From Gleimia coleocanis DSM 15436 (GTDB lineage Bacteria > Actinomycetota > Actinomycetes > Actinomycetales > Actinomycetaceae): a DNA stretch of 64,000 nt. The stretch lies in assembly GCF_000159015.1 (NCBI RefSeq), contig NZ_DS999545.1, positions 1 to 64,000 of the forward strand. Reading direction: 5' to 3'. The notes beneath the pieces were generated by a model, which was not told where the DNA came from, did no database searches, and worked only from the letters and a program-made list of their open reading frames with translations. The stretch's first letter is position 1. Each line of letters opens with the position of its first letter. Below are positions 1 to 9,481 of the stretch, piece by piece. A program made the position numbers and the translations under genes.

Positions 1-72
1 GATGAGTCCGCTCCTTTATCCCTATAAGTCACCTACTAACCTCTGGTTTACTTATAAAGAAAGGATCTAAAA

Positions 73-1350
73 ATGCGTAAATCCCCAGTCTACCGAATCT
101 ACAGAATCACTCTAGCCACCTGGGTTTCGCTCACCCTCATCACCACTGGCTTCACCAAACTTTTCCCCGCAACCGCAACTATCATATTCGGTCAACAAAT
201 ATGGTGGCTCACCATACATATATTCACCCTAGGAGTCATTACCTCCTCCATACTCGTGTGGATCTGGCACTTCGCAATAACACTCTTACGTTACTCAAAC
301 TTCCAATCGCAACAACCCACATACCGTTTACTCACCCACAACACCGGAACCCTACTATTAGTTGCCAGCTTCACCCTCGGAAATATCTATCTCTTAATCG
401 CCGGATACGCACTCATCATTGCCAGCTTCACCTGGCTACTCGGATCGCTTTTGCACGCCATTCACACTGCCTCTTTCCAAAGCCCACTATCCGGTGTAGT
501 GCGCTACTATGCGCTTGCCACTGCTATTTTACTGACCGGCATAACTCTCGGACTATTTCTGGGACTTGAGAACCTTAACGCTATCTCCCTAAAAAATCGC
601 GACGCGCTACTACTCACCCACGTTGCCGCAAATATCATATCTTTCGTTGGAATAACTATCTTCACAACCCTCGGCACCCTGCTACCGACCACCAGTCGCA
701 CCAAAGTAATCCCCCAAGCACGCGCAGTACTAACCCACGGATTCCTACCCACAATTTTCGGAGTAACTACCCTACTCGCAGGCACTTTCTACCTAAACAA
801 ACACCTTCTAATCGCCGGCACACTTATTCTCACCAGCCTATTCCTCACTCTCACCATAGTCGCGGTCCTACCGTTAAAACAAGGCGCCCACTGGGGATAC
901 CCCACCCAAACCCTGCTTTTTGGCGCATTCTGGCTAGTGGCAGGAGCTATCGGACTCACCTACCTGGCTATCTTCAACAACCCCTTCCAACTGCGCTTAG
1001 AAATAACATCACTACTACCCCTGTTGATGGTCGGTGTAGCACAAATCCTCCTCGGATCACTGGCCTACCTACTACCCATGATTATTGGACTAGGCCCAGC
1101 CCTTAAAGACACCTACCGTAAGCTGGATCAACATACGGAATTGCGAGTATTATTCCCAAACCTGAATCTAGCGTTCAGTTTCTTCCTCCCCTCTTACACC
1201 GCTGCCTGGGAATTAGGTTGGGTATTCCTTTTGGGAAATCTACTTTTCCTCAATTACCTGGTGTTACGGCAGTTACGCTCCAGACCAGCAGAGTTTACTC
1301 CTGTGCCGACTCCTGAAAATCGCCCTAACTTACTAGCGAACGGAAAATGA
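73..1350 (+). CDS. Polytopic membrane protein paired with copper nitrite reductase
   Basis: A 425-residue protein made almost entirely of hydrophobic helices, about 10-12 by eye, with several intramembrane histidines (for example in the segment WLTIHIF and in WIWHF). An AAGGA ribosome site lies 6-7 bases before the ATG. It ends in an ATGA overlap with the nitrite reductase gene that follows, so the two are translationally coupled. Intramembrane histidines and this partner recall NnrS/heme-copper type membrane proteins that accompany NirK, but I cannot assign the family firmly. Probable role, inferred: electron delivery or nitric-oxide/copper handling for the reductase. It could instead be an unrelated membrane protein. 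Confidence 0.6.
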   Translation: MRKSPVYRIYRITLATWVSLTLITTGFTKLFPATATIIFGQQIWWLTIHIFTLGVITSSILVWIWHFAITLLRYSNFQSQQPTYRLLTHNTGTLLLVASFTLGNIYLLIAGYALIIASFTWLLGSLLHAIHTASFQSPLSGVVRYYALATAILLTGITLGLFLGLENLNAISLKNRDALLLTHVAANIISFVGITIFTTLGTLLPTTSRTKVIPQARAVLTHGFLPTIFGVTTLLAGTFYLNKHLLIAGTLILTSLFLTLTIVAVLPLKQGAHWGYPTQTLLFGAFWLVAGAIGLTYLAIFNNPFQLRLEITSLLPLLMVGVAQILLGSLAYLLPMIIGLGPALKDTYRKLDQHTELRVLFPNLNLAFSFFLPSYTAAWELGWVFLLGNLLFLNYLVLRQLRSRPAEFTPVPTPENRPNLLANGK

Positions 1351-2744
1351 ACATGGAAACCCAGCCTCACCAAAAACGAGCTTTCAACCTCACTCAAGCC
1401 CTAGCAACAGTCACAGCTTTCACAATGGTCGCCATTTTGTTCCTGCTGACGGGGAGTTTAAACAAAACGCCCTCGGAAATTTCTGCTACGCACCCACCCA
1501 TGGTTTTTGAAATTTCTGCGCGAAATATGACTTTCTCACCCAACGTGTTGAAAGTGCCTGCAAGCGTTGCGGTAAAGATTTCCTTCACGAATCATGACAC
1601 TATGGCACATGATTTGGTCGCGGAAACGGGCGTGAAAACTCCACTTTTGAAAACTGGCGAATCTGCGATTCTCGATTTAGGAGTAGTTTCTGCCCCACTG
1701 AAAGCTTGGTGTTCAGTTGCTGGGCACCGACAAGCTGGCATGGAAATACAGATTATTCCCGAGGGCGATACACTAAACTCTTCCCCTCACACTGCAACTC
1801 CTCACCATCAGAATCACAGCAATGAAACTGCTTGGAAGATCCCAGGAATGCAGGCGTTTTTACAAAATCCATCTAATGTTTATGTTGATCCGGTTCTTCC
1901 CCCAGTGAAAGTTCAAACATCAGGTAGGCCACTAACCCATCGGGTAACTCTTACAGTTACGGAAAAGAAGATTCCTATTGGTGCTGATGTTATGCGCCCC
2001 ATCTGGACTTTCAACGGTGGTCCCGTTGGCCCAACTTTGCGAGGCAAAATTGGCGACAAGTTCATAGTGACTTTAAAAAATGCAGGATCAATGGCTCATT
2101 CTATTGACTTCCATGCTTCATTTTTAGCACCAGATAAGCCTATGCGTTCGATTCAGCCAGGCGAAGAACTGGTTTACGAGTTCACTGCACAAAGAGCAGG
2201 AATCTGGTTATACCACTGTTCTACTACGCCCATGTCGATGCATATTGCAGCAGGCATGTATGGGGCGGTAATTGTTGATCCTGAAGATTTGACTGCTGTG
2301 GACTATGAGTATGTGATGGTGCAGTCTGAGGTTTATTTACCGTCTGAAGATTCACCGGTTTCTGTTGAAAAACTTCAGGCGGTGCGACCTGATTTGATGG
2401 CTTTCAATGGAGTTCCCTACCAGTATCGGGTAAAACCACTTGAAGTAACTGTTGGCAGTAGGGTACGTGTTTGGATTCTAGCTGCTGGCCCGAATCTTGG
2501 AACTTCTTTCCACGTAGTGGGTTCCCAGTTCGATTCCACTTGGGCTGAAGGTAGGTACTTACTTAAAGATGGTATTGACCCAGTGACGGGCACTCATGGG
2601 AATGGTTCGCAGACGCTAGCTTTAAGTGCTGCGCAGGGTGGTTTCGTTGAGTTTACTCTACCTGAGTCTGGTAGCTACGCTTTCGTAGATCATTCAATGG
2701 TTCGCGCTGAGCAAGGTGCCGTGGGGTTATTTCACGCGAAGTAG
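1347..2744 (+). CDS. nirK: Copper-containing nitrite reductase with extra N-terminal cupredoxin
   Basis: Reduces nitrite to nitric oxide on the outer face of the membrane. One membrane anchor lies at residues about 17-37. A first cupredoxin domain (about 50-140) has a full type-1 copper set: His88, Cys122, His127, Met132. After a His-rich linker, a two-domain NirK core carries type-1 ligands His251, Cys291, His299, Met304 and the type-2/catalytic residues Asp254, His256, His290 and His389. All key residues are present, so the enzyme should be active; the extra cupredoxin is a likely built-in electron donor. It overlaps the upstream membrane-protein gene by four bases (a second ATG lies two codons later). 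Other multicopper oxidases lack this residue pattern, so confidence is high. Confidence 0.85.
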   Translation: MNMETQPHQKRAFNLTQALATVTAFTMVAILFLLTGSLNKTPSEISATHPPMVFEISARNMTFSPNVLKVPASVAVKISFTNHDTMAHDLVAETGVKTPLLKTGESAILDLGVVSAPLKAWCSVAGHRQAGMEIQIIPEGDTLNSSPHTATPHHQNHSNETAWKIPGMQAFLQNPSNVYVDPVLPPVKVQTSGRPLTHRVTLTVTEKKIPIGADVMRPIWTFNGGPVGPTLRGKIGDKFIVTLKNAGSMAHSIDFHASFLAPDKPMRSIQPGEELVYEFTAQRAGIWLYHCSTTPMSMHIAAGMYGAVIVDPEDLTAVDYEYVMVQSEVYLPSEDSPVSVEKLQAVRPDLMAFNGVPYQYRVKPLEVTVGSRVRVWILAAGPNLGTSFHVVGSQFDSTWAEGRYLLKDGIDPVTGTHGNGSQTLALSAAQGGFVEFTLPESGSYAFVDHSMVRAEQGAVGLFHAK

Positions 2745-2770
2745 TTTTAATACCTGCAGGATCATAAAAA

Positions 2771-2812
2771 CGTTTGCTTGCATGAAAACCCAGTTTTTCA
2801 TGCAAGCAAGCG
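2771..2812. terminator. Bidirectional terminator between nirK and pcs
   Basis: An 18-bp inverted repeat (arms 2771-2788 and 2795-2812, one mismatch, six-base loop) lies between two convergent genes. An A-run borders the loop side of the left arm and a T-run the right arm. It can serve both strands. Confidence 0.75.
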
Positions 2813-2826
2813 TTAAATAAGGGTTG

Positions 2827-3576
2827 CTATTTTAGGCGGTCTGGACGACCTCGCCAAGTACGGATTGCAGAAGCTGCAAGAATCCATAAACCTGCAACTA
2901 ACCAGGGAATAGTTACCCACAGCGGAGTAACTGGCTGGAAATAAACCAGCAGTGCGGTTGCGGGCACCCAGACCACAGCAGCCGCAGCGTTAAAAGCACG
3001 ATACTGCTTCACGCGGAAAGGATGTACCCACTTCCATGGGACAACTGCCAATACTGTAAATATCACGATTACAGCCCAGTTCGTGTAAACCCCGAAGTCA
3101 AACACCCATAGAATGATTGCCACAATATTCCAAGCAGCAGGGAACCCCACAAAATACCAGTCAGCAGACTTCATCAGATTATTTGCGTAGCAGAACATTG
3201 AGGACATCAGCACCATACAGGCGGCAATAATTGGCAGGATAGAAGGTCCCAACGGCAATACTTGCGCCATAAATACTGCTGGAATGAAAGTCCAAGTGAG
3301 GTAATCTACTACGTTATCCATCATTGTGCCTGAAAACCATGGCACAACTTCAGTAACTTTAGCTTTACGAGCCATTGGGCCATCAGCTGCATCGACCACT
3401 AACGCAATCCCCAGCCACAGCCACATCATCTTGTATTCCTGGTTATAAAGCGCCAAAACTGCTAGCAGCGCCCATAGTAATCCAGTCATAGTGAAGCCGT
3501 GCACAAACCAGGCAGCTACATATCTATGCAATGGCCAGTTTAGCTGCTTTTGGACAGCATCCTTTTTAGTAGTCAA
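2827..3576 (-). CDS. pcs: Phosphatidylcholine synthase-like CDP-alcohol phosphatidyltransferase
   Basis: A 249-residue membrane enzyme with the CDP-alcohol phosphotransferase signature: Asp62, Asp65-Gly66, Ala69-Arg70, Gly83, Asp87, Asp91. The spacing between Arg70 and Gly83 is 12, longer than the usual eight, and the surrounding residues (GPMARKAKVTEVVPWFSG, then MMDNVVDY) resemble rhizobial Pcs more than PgsA or PssA, as does a later WVHPFRVK segment. Known Pcs condenses CDP-diacylglycerol with choline in one step. The TTG start has a GGAGA site seven bases upstream. It stands alone, convergent with nirK. Other members of the superfamily remain possible; the substrate is inferred from recalled family sequence only. 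Confidence 0.7.
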   Translation of the reverse strand: MTTKKDAVQKQLNWPLHRYVAAWFVHGFTMTGLLWALLAVLALYNQEYKMMWLWLGIALVVDAADGPMARKAKVTEVVPWFSGTMMDNVVDYLTWTFIPAVFMAQVLPLGPSILPIIAACMVLMSSMFCYANNLMKSADWYFVGFPAAWNIVAIILWVFDFGVYTNWAVIVIFTVLAVVPWKWVHPFRVKQYRAFNAAAAVVWVPATALLVYFQPVTPLWVTIPWLVAGLWILAASAIRTWRGRPDRLK

Positions 3577-3726
3577 AGTATATTCTCCATCATGTTCTGG
3601 CTAAACCAGTTTTTTAAAATGCTGAATGCACTTGAAAACCTTATTTTAACCAACCTACTTCCTTAGCATATGGGATTTACCTAGTTTCCCCAACAATACG
3701 TGCGCTATCTCAAAGAAACTTTCGTT

Positions 3727-4617
3727 TTAAATCATTAAATCTGGCGGTGAAGTTAAGACTGTTTCCACATACTTATCCGCCTTCACACGGTAGGTTTCCC
3801 AACCAAATGTCACTAAGATAAGGACCGTAACTATCGCAATTACGTGTAACGGATAGTTGTTTCCATGCGAACCAAAGTAAAGGTAAGGCGCTATAAAAGT
3901 TACAACGGTGACGACAATACCAACCAGACGAAGCCAAAGCCGTTTTGCCGTTACCATCGTGATGATCCCCCAAGTGTACGGAATTGCTGTGCCTAAGTCG
4001 ATCGCCCATAGCACTGCCAGAGACCCTTCAAATTCTTTAACGAACGTTACAGGTAACGCGCGCAGGGCGGAATAAATTAACACCACTGCGTAGGCAATAA
4101 ATTTAGGCGTGGTCGCTACGCGTACAAATTTTGAGCGTTCGATAACACGTACCCCTGCATTCACAACTTGCCGATATACGCCAGCAGTGAGATGAAGCCC
4201 ATCAATATCATGTAGGGATTTACGCAAAAAATCTAAGTCATCAGGATTTTTACGATTTGCTAAAAAACTTACTAGTTTAAGCGGAGAAATCCCATAGGGA
4301 GCAATAATTTGCCCTTGAGCTTCCTGCTCAGGGCCTAGTTTTTCGATAACTTCTCCATCTAACCAATCTACCCATTCCGCATATGCTTCTGCGGCCATCG
4401 GGAGTAGCCATAATTTTTCACGTTTACGTACAGAGTCACGCAGAATATAAATCAACGCGTTACGAATTGCTGGTGTATGTAGGTTCTCAACAGCTGGAAG
4501 TTCTCGAATATGCCGGTTACGCAGGTCGCTGAGCCGGTCCACGCCAGCAGCTTCTCTTACAGCATCAGGAGTGAATACGTAGTTTTCCCCAAAAGACACG
4601 TCAATAAGCAAATTCAC
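3727..4617 (-). CDS. Orphan membrane protein, function unknown
   Basis: I do not recognise this 296-residue protein. The first 170 residues are soluble and mostly helical with many charged residues; the last 120 hold about four hydrophobic segments (from near residue 172), ending in a short cytoplasmic tail. There are no cysteine pairs or catalytic motifs I can name. The start is GTG without a convincing ribosome site. It lies 150 bases upstream of the pcs-like gene on the same strand and could be co-transcribed with it, as no terminator is visible between them. Confidence 0.55.
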   Translation of the reverse strand: MNLLIDVSFGENYVFTPDAVREAAGVDRLSDLRNRHIRELPAVENLHTPAIRNALIYILRDSVRKREKLWLLPMAAEAYAEWVDWLDGEVIEKLGPEQEAQGQIIAPYGISPLKLVSFLANRKNPDDLDFLRKSLHDIDGLHLTAGVYRQVVNAGVRVIERSKFVRVATTPKFIAYAVVLIYSALRALPVTFVKEFEGSLAVLWAIDLGTAIPYTWGIITMVTAKRLWLRLVGIVVTVVTFIAPYLYFGSHGNNYPLHVIAIVTVLILVTFGWETYRVKADKYVETVLTSPPDLMI

Positions 4618-4730
4618 TCTTATAACTTTAGCTGGTTCTCATTTATTTTCTTAACGTAACCACTGGAAGTGTCAGAGAAGGCAAGTTAGCAGCAAAACTC
4701 AAACAACTAACATTAGGGCATAATAATTTT

Positions 4731-6386
4731 ATGGAGCACCCACTACCTTATGACACTTTGAATCCTATTGCGCTAGATTTTTCCCCATTAAACCTATTAG
4801 GTTCAGCGGCTATGCGCAAACCTAATAATCTACATTTAGTTGGAGTAGCTCATCCTCATACTTCGATTTTTGAAGGTAAGCTTGACTCGCAGTTTCCTCA
4901 GGATTTATTAATCACTGAACAAACAACGGTAACCCAGTCCTATGATTTAGCGTTGCGGCTTGTGACTTTACTGAAAGAACATGGGGTTTCCACCGGAGAT
5001 AGAGTTGCTATTTATGGTCCTAACACTATTTGGCATCTGCTAATCCATTTTGCGTGCGCTGGTGTGAAGGCAATTTCAGTGCCTTTAGACCAGCATTATC
5101 AGCCAGATGAGCTAAATGTGGTTCTAAATGACTGTGCCCCTAAATTGGTTTTTGCTGGTCCTGCGCAAGAATCACGTTTGCTGCAGACAAATATTAAGAA
5201 TGCTTTTAAAGTTATTTCACTGAGTGTTTTACCGAGCTTAGTTACATCAAGGGAGCCCGCCCTCGGAAATAATCTCCCTAATTGTAATGAAGATGTGCTG
5301 GGCACGATTATTTATACTTCTGGCACAACCAGCCATCCGAAAGGGGTGGCTTTAACCCATGCGAACCTCTGGTGGGGCTGCCGTAATTTCCGGGAGGTTT
5401 TTGAGTACTCTTCTGATTGCGTAGAAGCAGTAGTTGCGCCACTATCGCATATTGGTGGTTTTAATGGCACTACCTTAGATTTAGCGTACAGTGGCGGCAC
5501 GGTAGTGGTGATTGAAGGTTTTAATGCCGAAACCGTACTCGCAGTGTTTGAGCGTTTCCGTGTGCAGATGATGTTCGGAGTACCTACGATTTATCAGCGT
5601 TTACTGAGTAGTTCCGCGTTTAATATGCGCGATTTATCAAGTTTTTCGCGCCCACTTATTGGTGGTTCCCCGTTGCCTTTACCTGTTGCTCAGAAAATGC
5701 ATGAGGTGGGGTGGTTTCCTTATAACGTGTGGGGGATGACTGAGCAGTCCGCGTCGGGTACGTGTTTAACTCCGGGAATGGCATCTTTGTCTTTGAATGG
5801 TGTGGGGGTTCCTTTTCCTTTTACGCAGGTTCGCGTTGTTGATATTGAGCAGGCAGAAGCTGGGGTTTTAGTGGGTGTTCCGTCTGGCATTGTCGGTATG
5901 TTGGTGTGTGCGGGTCCGTCGGTTACGCGTGGATACTGGCAGGATGAGGGTTTGAGTGAGAGTTCTTTTATAGATGGTTGGTTGCTGACGGGCGATTTGG
6001 GTTTTGTGGATGGTAATGGTGTGATTCAGTTTGTTGCGCGAGCTTCGGACACTGTTATGACGGGTGGTGAAAAGGTTTTACCTGAGCCTGTTGCGGAGGT
6101 TTTGCGGACTATGCCGGGTGTGCGTGACGCGCAGGTTGTGGGGATAGCTGATGACGAGTGGGGTCAGGCGGTGGCGGCGGTTTTGCTTCCAAATTTAGAT
6201 TTTCCGGAGGGCGTTGCTTTAAACTCATTTTCTGATTCTGAGGTGTTGGCTTTGGTACGTGACTATGCGGGTCAGTATTTGGCACGCTATAAGTTGCCTC
6301 GGGCTATTCGTGTTGTGGAGTCTTTTCCTGTGTCTTCAAATGGGAAGGTGTCTAAGCTGGGGCTGCAAGATTTATTCTCTAGCTGA
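4731..6386 (+). CDS. Acyl-CoA synthetase-like AMP-forming ligase
   Basis: An adenylate-forming enzyme of the ANL superfamily that would activate a carboxylic acid, probably a fatty acid, with ATP and CoA. The ATP-binding loop YTSGTTSHPKG is at residues about 195-205, the WGMTEQS motif follows in the middle, then GWLLTGDLG, and the C-terminal lysine region PVSSNGKVSK. Length (551) suits FadD/MenE-type enzymes. No Shine-Dalgarno sequence precedes the ATG; a TAATAAT box sits only a few bases upstream, so the message may be leaderless. Substrate cannot be told from sequence. It ends at a terminator shared with lipA. Confidence 0.75.
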   Translation: MEHPLPYDTLNPIALDFSPLNLLGSAAMRKPNNLHLVGVAHPHTSIFEGKLDSQFPQDLLITEQTTVTQSYDLALRLVTLLKEHGVSTGDRVAIYGPNTIWHLLIHFACAGVKAISVPLDQHYQPDELNVVLNDCAPKLVFAGPAQESRLLQTNIKNAFKVISLSVLPSLVTSREPALGNNLPNCNEDVLGTIIYTSGTTSHPKGVALTHANLWWGCRNFREVFEYSSDCVEAVVAPLSHIGGFNGTTLDLAYSGGTVVVIEGFNAETVLAVFERFRVQMMFGVPTIYQRLLSSSAFNMRDLSSFSRPLIGGSPLPLPVAQKMHEVGWFPYNVWGMTEQSASGTCLTPGMASLSLNGVGVPFPFTQVRVVDIEQAEAGVLVGVPSGIVGMLVCAGPSVTRGYWQDEGLSESSFIDGWLLTGDLGFVDGNGVIQFVARASDTVMTGGEKVLPEPVAEVLRTMPGVRDAQVVGIADDEWGQAVAAVLLPNLDFPEGVALNSFSDSEVLALVRDYAGQYLARYKLPRAIRVVESFPVSSNGKVSKLGLQDLFSS

Positions 6387-6441
6387 TTTTGAGCACATTT
6401 GAGTACGAGCTTTCGCTTGTGATGTAGTAGGTTATAAATTT

Positions 6442-6481
6442 AAAAAGTCATATGCGAGGTTGTGTTCGCATATGACTTTTT
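6442..6481. terminator. Bidirectional terminator between ligase gene and lipA
   Basis: A perfect 16-bp inverted repeat (6442-6457 and 6466-6481) with an eight-base loop. A-run on the left and T-run on the right make it a terminator in both directions between convergent genes. Confidence 0.85.
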
Positions 6482-6494
6482 AGTGTTGGACGCG

Positions 6495-7547
6495 TCAGGC
6501 TTTTTTATTTGTCAGTGCCGCGCGTGCATCTAGACGTGCTTGTACTGCTTCAGCTTCTTGATGGGCTGCTCCCTGAGAGGCGAAGGCTACTAACTCGTTG
6601 AACTGTGGGGGGATTTCACGACCGAATTTTTGCATAACTTCAACCCAGAGTTTGCCGGAGCGGTATGATGAGCGTACTAATGGGCCAGACATACATGCGG
6701 GGAATCCCAGTTCATACGCGAGGTCACGTAGTTCAATAAATTCCTGTGGTTTTACCCAACGATCGATTGGGTGGTGTAGCGGGGAGGGGCGTAGGTACTG
6801 TGTGATGGTAAGTATGTCGCAACCTGCTTCCAGCAGATCTCGCATGGTTTGTTCGATTTCTTCACGGGTTTCGCCGAGCCCTAAGATTAAGTTGGACTTG
6901 GTGACGATGCCAGCATCTTTCGCTGCTCGGATAGCTGCTAAGGAACGTTCGTAGCGGAATGCTGGGCGAATTATTTTCATTAGGCGCGGCACAGTTTCTA
7001 TATTATGTGCGAATACCTGAGGGCCGGAGTCGAAGACTTCTTGTAGCGCGTTTATATCGCCTTTAAAGTCATCTACCAGTAGTTCTACACCAGTTCCGGG
7101 CATGCGTGCGTGAATTTCACGGGTGGATTGCGCGTATAGCCAGGAAGCTCCGTCTGGTAGGTCGTCTCTAGCTACGCCGGTAATGGTTACGTATCGTAAA
7201 CCGAGTTCTTGTACGGATTCTGCAAGGCGGCGTGGTTCGTCTTGGTCGTATCCTTCGGGACGCCCGGTTGCGATATCGCAGAATGCGCAGCGTCGGGTGC
7301 ATATTGCGCCTCCGATTAGGAAGGATGCTTCGCGATCTTCCCAACACTCGTAGATGTTTGGACAGTTTGCTTCGGCGCAGACTGTGTTAAGGGAGCCGCG
7401 TTTTACTAGCCCACGCATTTCTTGGTAGTTTGGTCCGTTTGAGACACGGGTTTTTAACCAGTCTGGGTGTTCTTCACGTGGTACCTGCTGGTTACGAGCT
7501 TCGATACGTAGGAGTTTGCGGCCTTCTGGTTGTGGTAGCGTGGACAT
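6495..7547 (-). CDS. lipA: Lipoyl synthase
   Basis: A radical-SAM enzyme that inserts two sulfurs into octanoyl groups on the lipoyl domains of 2-oxoacid dehydrogenases. The auxiliary cluster cysteines are Cys57, Cys62 and Cys68 ([12 protein letters not shown]); the radical-SAM cluster uses Cys83, Cys87 and Cys90 (CTRRCAFC). The C-terminal SSYRSG motif, whose serine ligates the auxiliary cluster, is present. Length (350) is normal. It follows lipB directly, with no gap, so the pair forms an operon for lipoate synthesis from octanoyl-ACP. The last 40 residues are Ala/Gln-rich and variable. Confidence 0.97.
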   Translation of the reverse strand: MSTLPQPEGRKLLRIEARNQQVPREEHPDWLKTRVSNGPNYQEMRGLVKRGSLNTVCAEANCPNIYECWEDREASFLIGGAICTRRCAFCDIATGRPEGYDQDEPRRLAESVQELGLRYVTITGVARDDLPDGASWLYAQSTREIHARMPGTGVELLVDDFKGDINALQEVFDSGPQVFAHNIETVPRLMKIIRPAFRYERSLAAIRAAKDAGIVTKSNLILGLGETREEIEQTMRDLLEAGCDILTITQYLRPSPLHHPIDRWVKPQEFIELRDLAYELGFPACMSGPLVRSSYRSGKLWVEVMQKFGREIPPQFNELVAFASQGAAHQEAEAVQARLDARAALTNKKA

Positions 7548-8321
7548 TTAGGCTTCCTTTCCAGTCTGGCTGGGGGTTTGCTGGATTTGCGCTGATGCGT
7601 CTAGCTGGTCACCGACGGTTGCCCATAGGAGTGGGCGGAGGTGTTCGTTGAGTTTTTTTACGAGTGCGTCAGCAGCTTCTTGAAGTGTGGTGGTAATGCC
7701 TTCTTGTTGGAGTGAAGTGACTCCGGCGTCATTGAGTCCGCAGGGAATAATTCCTGTGAAAGCGTTGTCAAAGTTGGGGTAGAGATTTAGTGCTAGCCCG
7801 TGCATGGTTGTATTTTGGGCTACTTTGAGTCCCAGTGCGCAGATTTTACGGTCGGGGTTACGCATCCATACTCCCGCGCGTCCTTCGATGATTTCTACTG
7901 GTAGGTTCCAGGTATCGCGAATAGCTTCCACTACGGCTGCTTCTACGGCTCGTATGTATTTAATGCGATCTACTGGTTCACCGAGTCGCACAATTGGGTA
8001 GATTACAAGTTGTCCTGGCCCGTGCCAGGTAACTGATCCTCCCCGGTCTACTTCAATTACGGGAAGGTCGGTGTTTAGTATATCTTCTGGTTTTGTGCGT
8101 CGACCCGCAGTGTATGTGGGTTCAAATTCTACGATTATTAGGGTGTCGTCGACTTCTCTGTCTCTGACTTTTTGGAAAGTTTCACGTTGGATACGGTCGC
8201 CTTCTAGATAGGGTGTGTACCCGTTAGAAAGTAGGTTTAGTTGTCGCACAGATTTAAGTTTATCTAGGTATCGGAAATATTTCCTAGCGGGATTGTATGC
8301 AGGGCATGCAGATTCTGTCAC
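7548..8321 (-). CDS. lipB: Octanoyltransferase (lipoate biosynthesis)
   Basis: Transfers octanoyl from acyl-carrier protein to lipoyl domains; LipA then acts on the product. Visible motifs: TWHGPGQLVIYPIVRL near the middle, the MHGLALNL segment, and IIPCGLNDAGVTS, which contains the catalytic cysteine of the family. The GTG at 8321 gives 257 residues; family members usually start near QLNLLSNG, so the GTG at 8249 (residue 25) is an alternative start. Neither has a strong ribosome site. The protein ends immediately before lipA. The C-terminal 20 residues are a Gln/Ser-rich tail. Confidence 0.93.
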   Translation of the reverse strand: MTESACPAYNPARKYFRYLDKLKSVRQLNLLSNGYTPYLEGDRIQRETFQKVRDREVDDTLIIVEFEPTYTAGRRTKPEDILNTDLPVIEVDRGGSVTWHGPGQLVIYPIVRLGEPVDRIKYIRAVEAAVVEAIRDTWNLPVEIIEGRAGVWMRNPDRKICALGLKVAQNTTMHGLALNLYPNFDNAFTGIIPCGLNDAGVTSLQQEGITTTLQEAADALVKKLNEHLRPLLWATVGDQLDASAQIQQTPSQTGKEA

Positions 8322-8596
8322 ATTCGTGACATCTATTAACTTCGTTTATATTGACGTAGCCCGGAAGTAAGTTCTAGATTTTCGTTTGTATTTATAGGGA
8401 AAGTACGATATTTTAATATATACAGGTTAACTTGATATCTGGTTTACATAAATAGTTTTATGAGGTTTATTGCGTTTGCAAGTTTTGCGTTCACAATCCC
8501 TTCTCTCCATATTAACAAATAACGCACCATCAAATACTTTTGTATTACTAATAGCGTAGAGTTCTGCTCTATTAACAAAACAGGAGATAGACTTAC

Positions 8597-9340
8597 ATGG
8601 AGACCCCCTTCCAGCTTGAGGTCAACATCGACCGAGACTCAACTATTCCGCTCTACCAACAGATTGTAGACCCGTTCGAAGACGCAATCGCACAAGGTTT
8701 GGTATCCCCGGGACAGCTAGTGGAAGACGAAATCTCCATGGCGAAGCGACTAGACGTCTCCCGACCAACCTTACGTCGTGCCCTTCAGGAACTCGTGAAC
8801 CGTGGCTTACTAGTTCGTCGCCGAGGTATCGGCACTCGCGTAGCGCCATCTCAGATTCACCGTCCCGTCGAGCTTAGTTCGCTTAACCATGACTTAGTTG
8901 AAGCTGGCTACACTCCGTCAACACGTGTAACCTCCTACCAGGTAGTCCCCTCCAGCGATGAAGTCGCTAAAGACCTGGGCATAAATCCTGGCGAAGGCAC
9001 TTTGCACGTGATTCGCATTCGTAGCATTGACGACCGTCCACTTGCGATTCTACGTAACTATCTGCCACTAGATATCGCTCCTTCCTGGGGGGAACTGCAC
9101 GAAAAAGGACTATACGAATGCTTCGCCCCACGGGATATTAAAGTGGCATCTGCAAATCAAACTATCGGTACTCGCCCTGCTACCGAAGAAGAAGCAGAAA
9201 TGCTAAAAGTTGCAGTTGGCTCACCTGTGTTAACCATGGATCGCATTGCCTTCACTAAGGAAGGACGCGTAGTTGAACTGGGTAACCACGTTTACAACCC
9301 AGAACTCTACAGTTTCCGATTCACCGTTTTCACTAACTAA
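8597..9340 (+). CDS. GntR-family transcription regulator (HutC/UTRA type)
   Basis: A DNA-binding regulator: an N-terminal winged helix-turn-helix (residues about 10-80, with MAKRLDVSRPTLRRALQELV as recognition region followed by the wing RRRGIGTRV) and a C-terminal UTRA ligand-binding domain (about 95-245). HutC-type regulators usually bind a sugar phosphate, amino acid or other small metabolite; the ligand is not evident here. AGGAGA lies eight bases before the ATG. It is divergent from lipB and convergent with glpD; whether it controls either is unknown. A TTGACG/TAGATT promoter-like pair occurs at 8351-8380. Confidence 0.85.
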   Translation: METPFQLEVNIDRDSTIPLYQQIVDPFEDAIAQGLVSPGQLVEDEISMAKRLDVSRPTLRRALQELVNRGLLVRRRGIGTRVAPSQIHRPVELSSLNHDLVEAGYTPSTRVTSYQVVPSSDEVAKDLGINPGEGTLHVIRIRSIDDRPLAILRNYLPLDIAPSWGELHEKGLYECFAPRDIKVASANQTIGTRPATEEEAEMLKVAVGSPVLTMDRIAFTKEGRVVELGNHVYNPELYSFRFTVFTN

Positions 9341-9350
9341 GTAACATACT

Positions 9351-9393
9351 AAAAGTTGTGCCCCCATAAAGTTTATGGGGGCACAACTTTTTT
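9351..9393. terminator. Terminator between GntR gene and glpD
   Basis: A 20-bp perfect inverted repeat (9351-9370 and 9372-9391) with flanking A- and T-runs, immediately after the regulator gene. It lies between convergent genes and may also stop glpD transcription. Confidence 0.85.
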
Positions 9394-9481
9394 AAAACTT
9401 ATAGGCAACCACTCATTGGGATATGAATTTCATGAGTATAAATTCAACAACTCATACACGAATGAGGATTCCCACCTGAAT

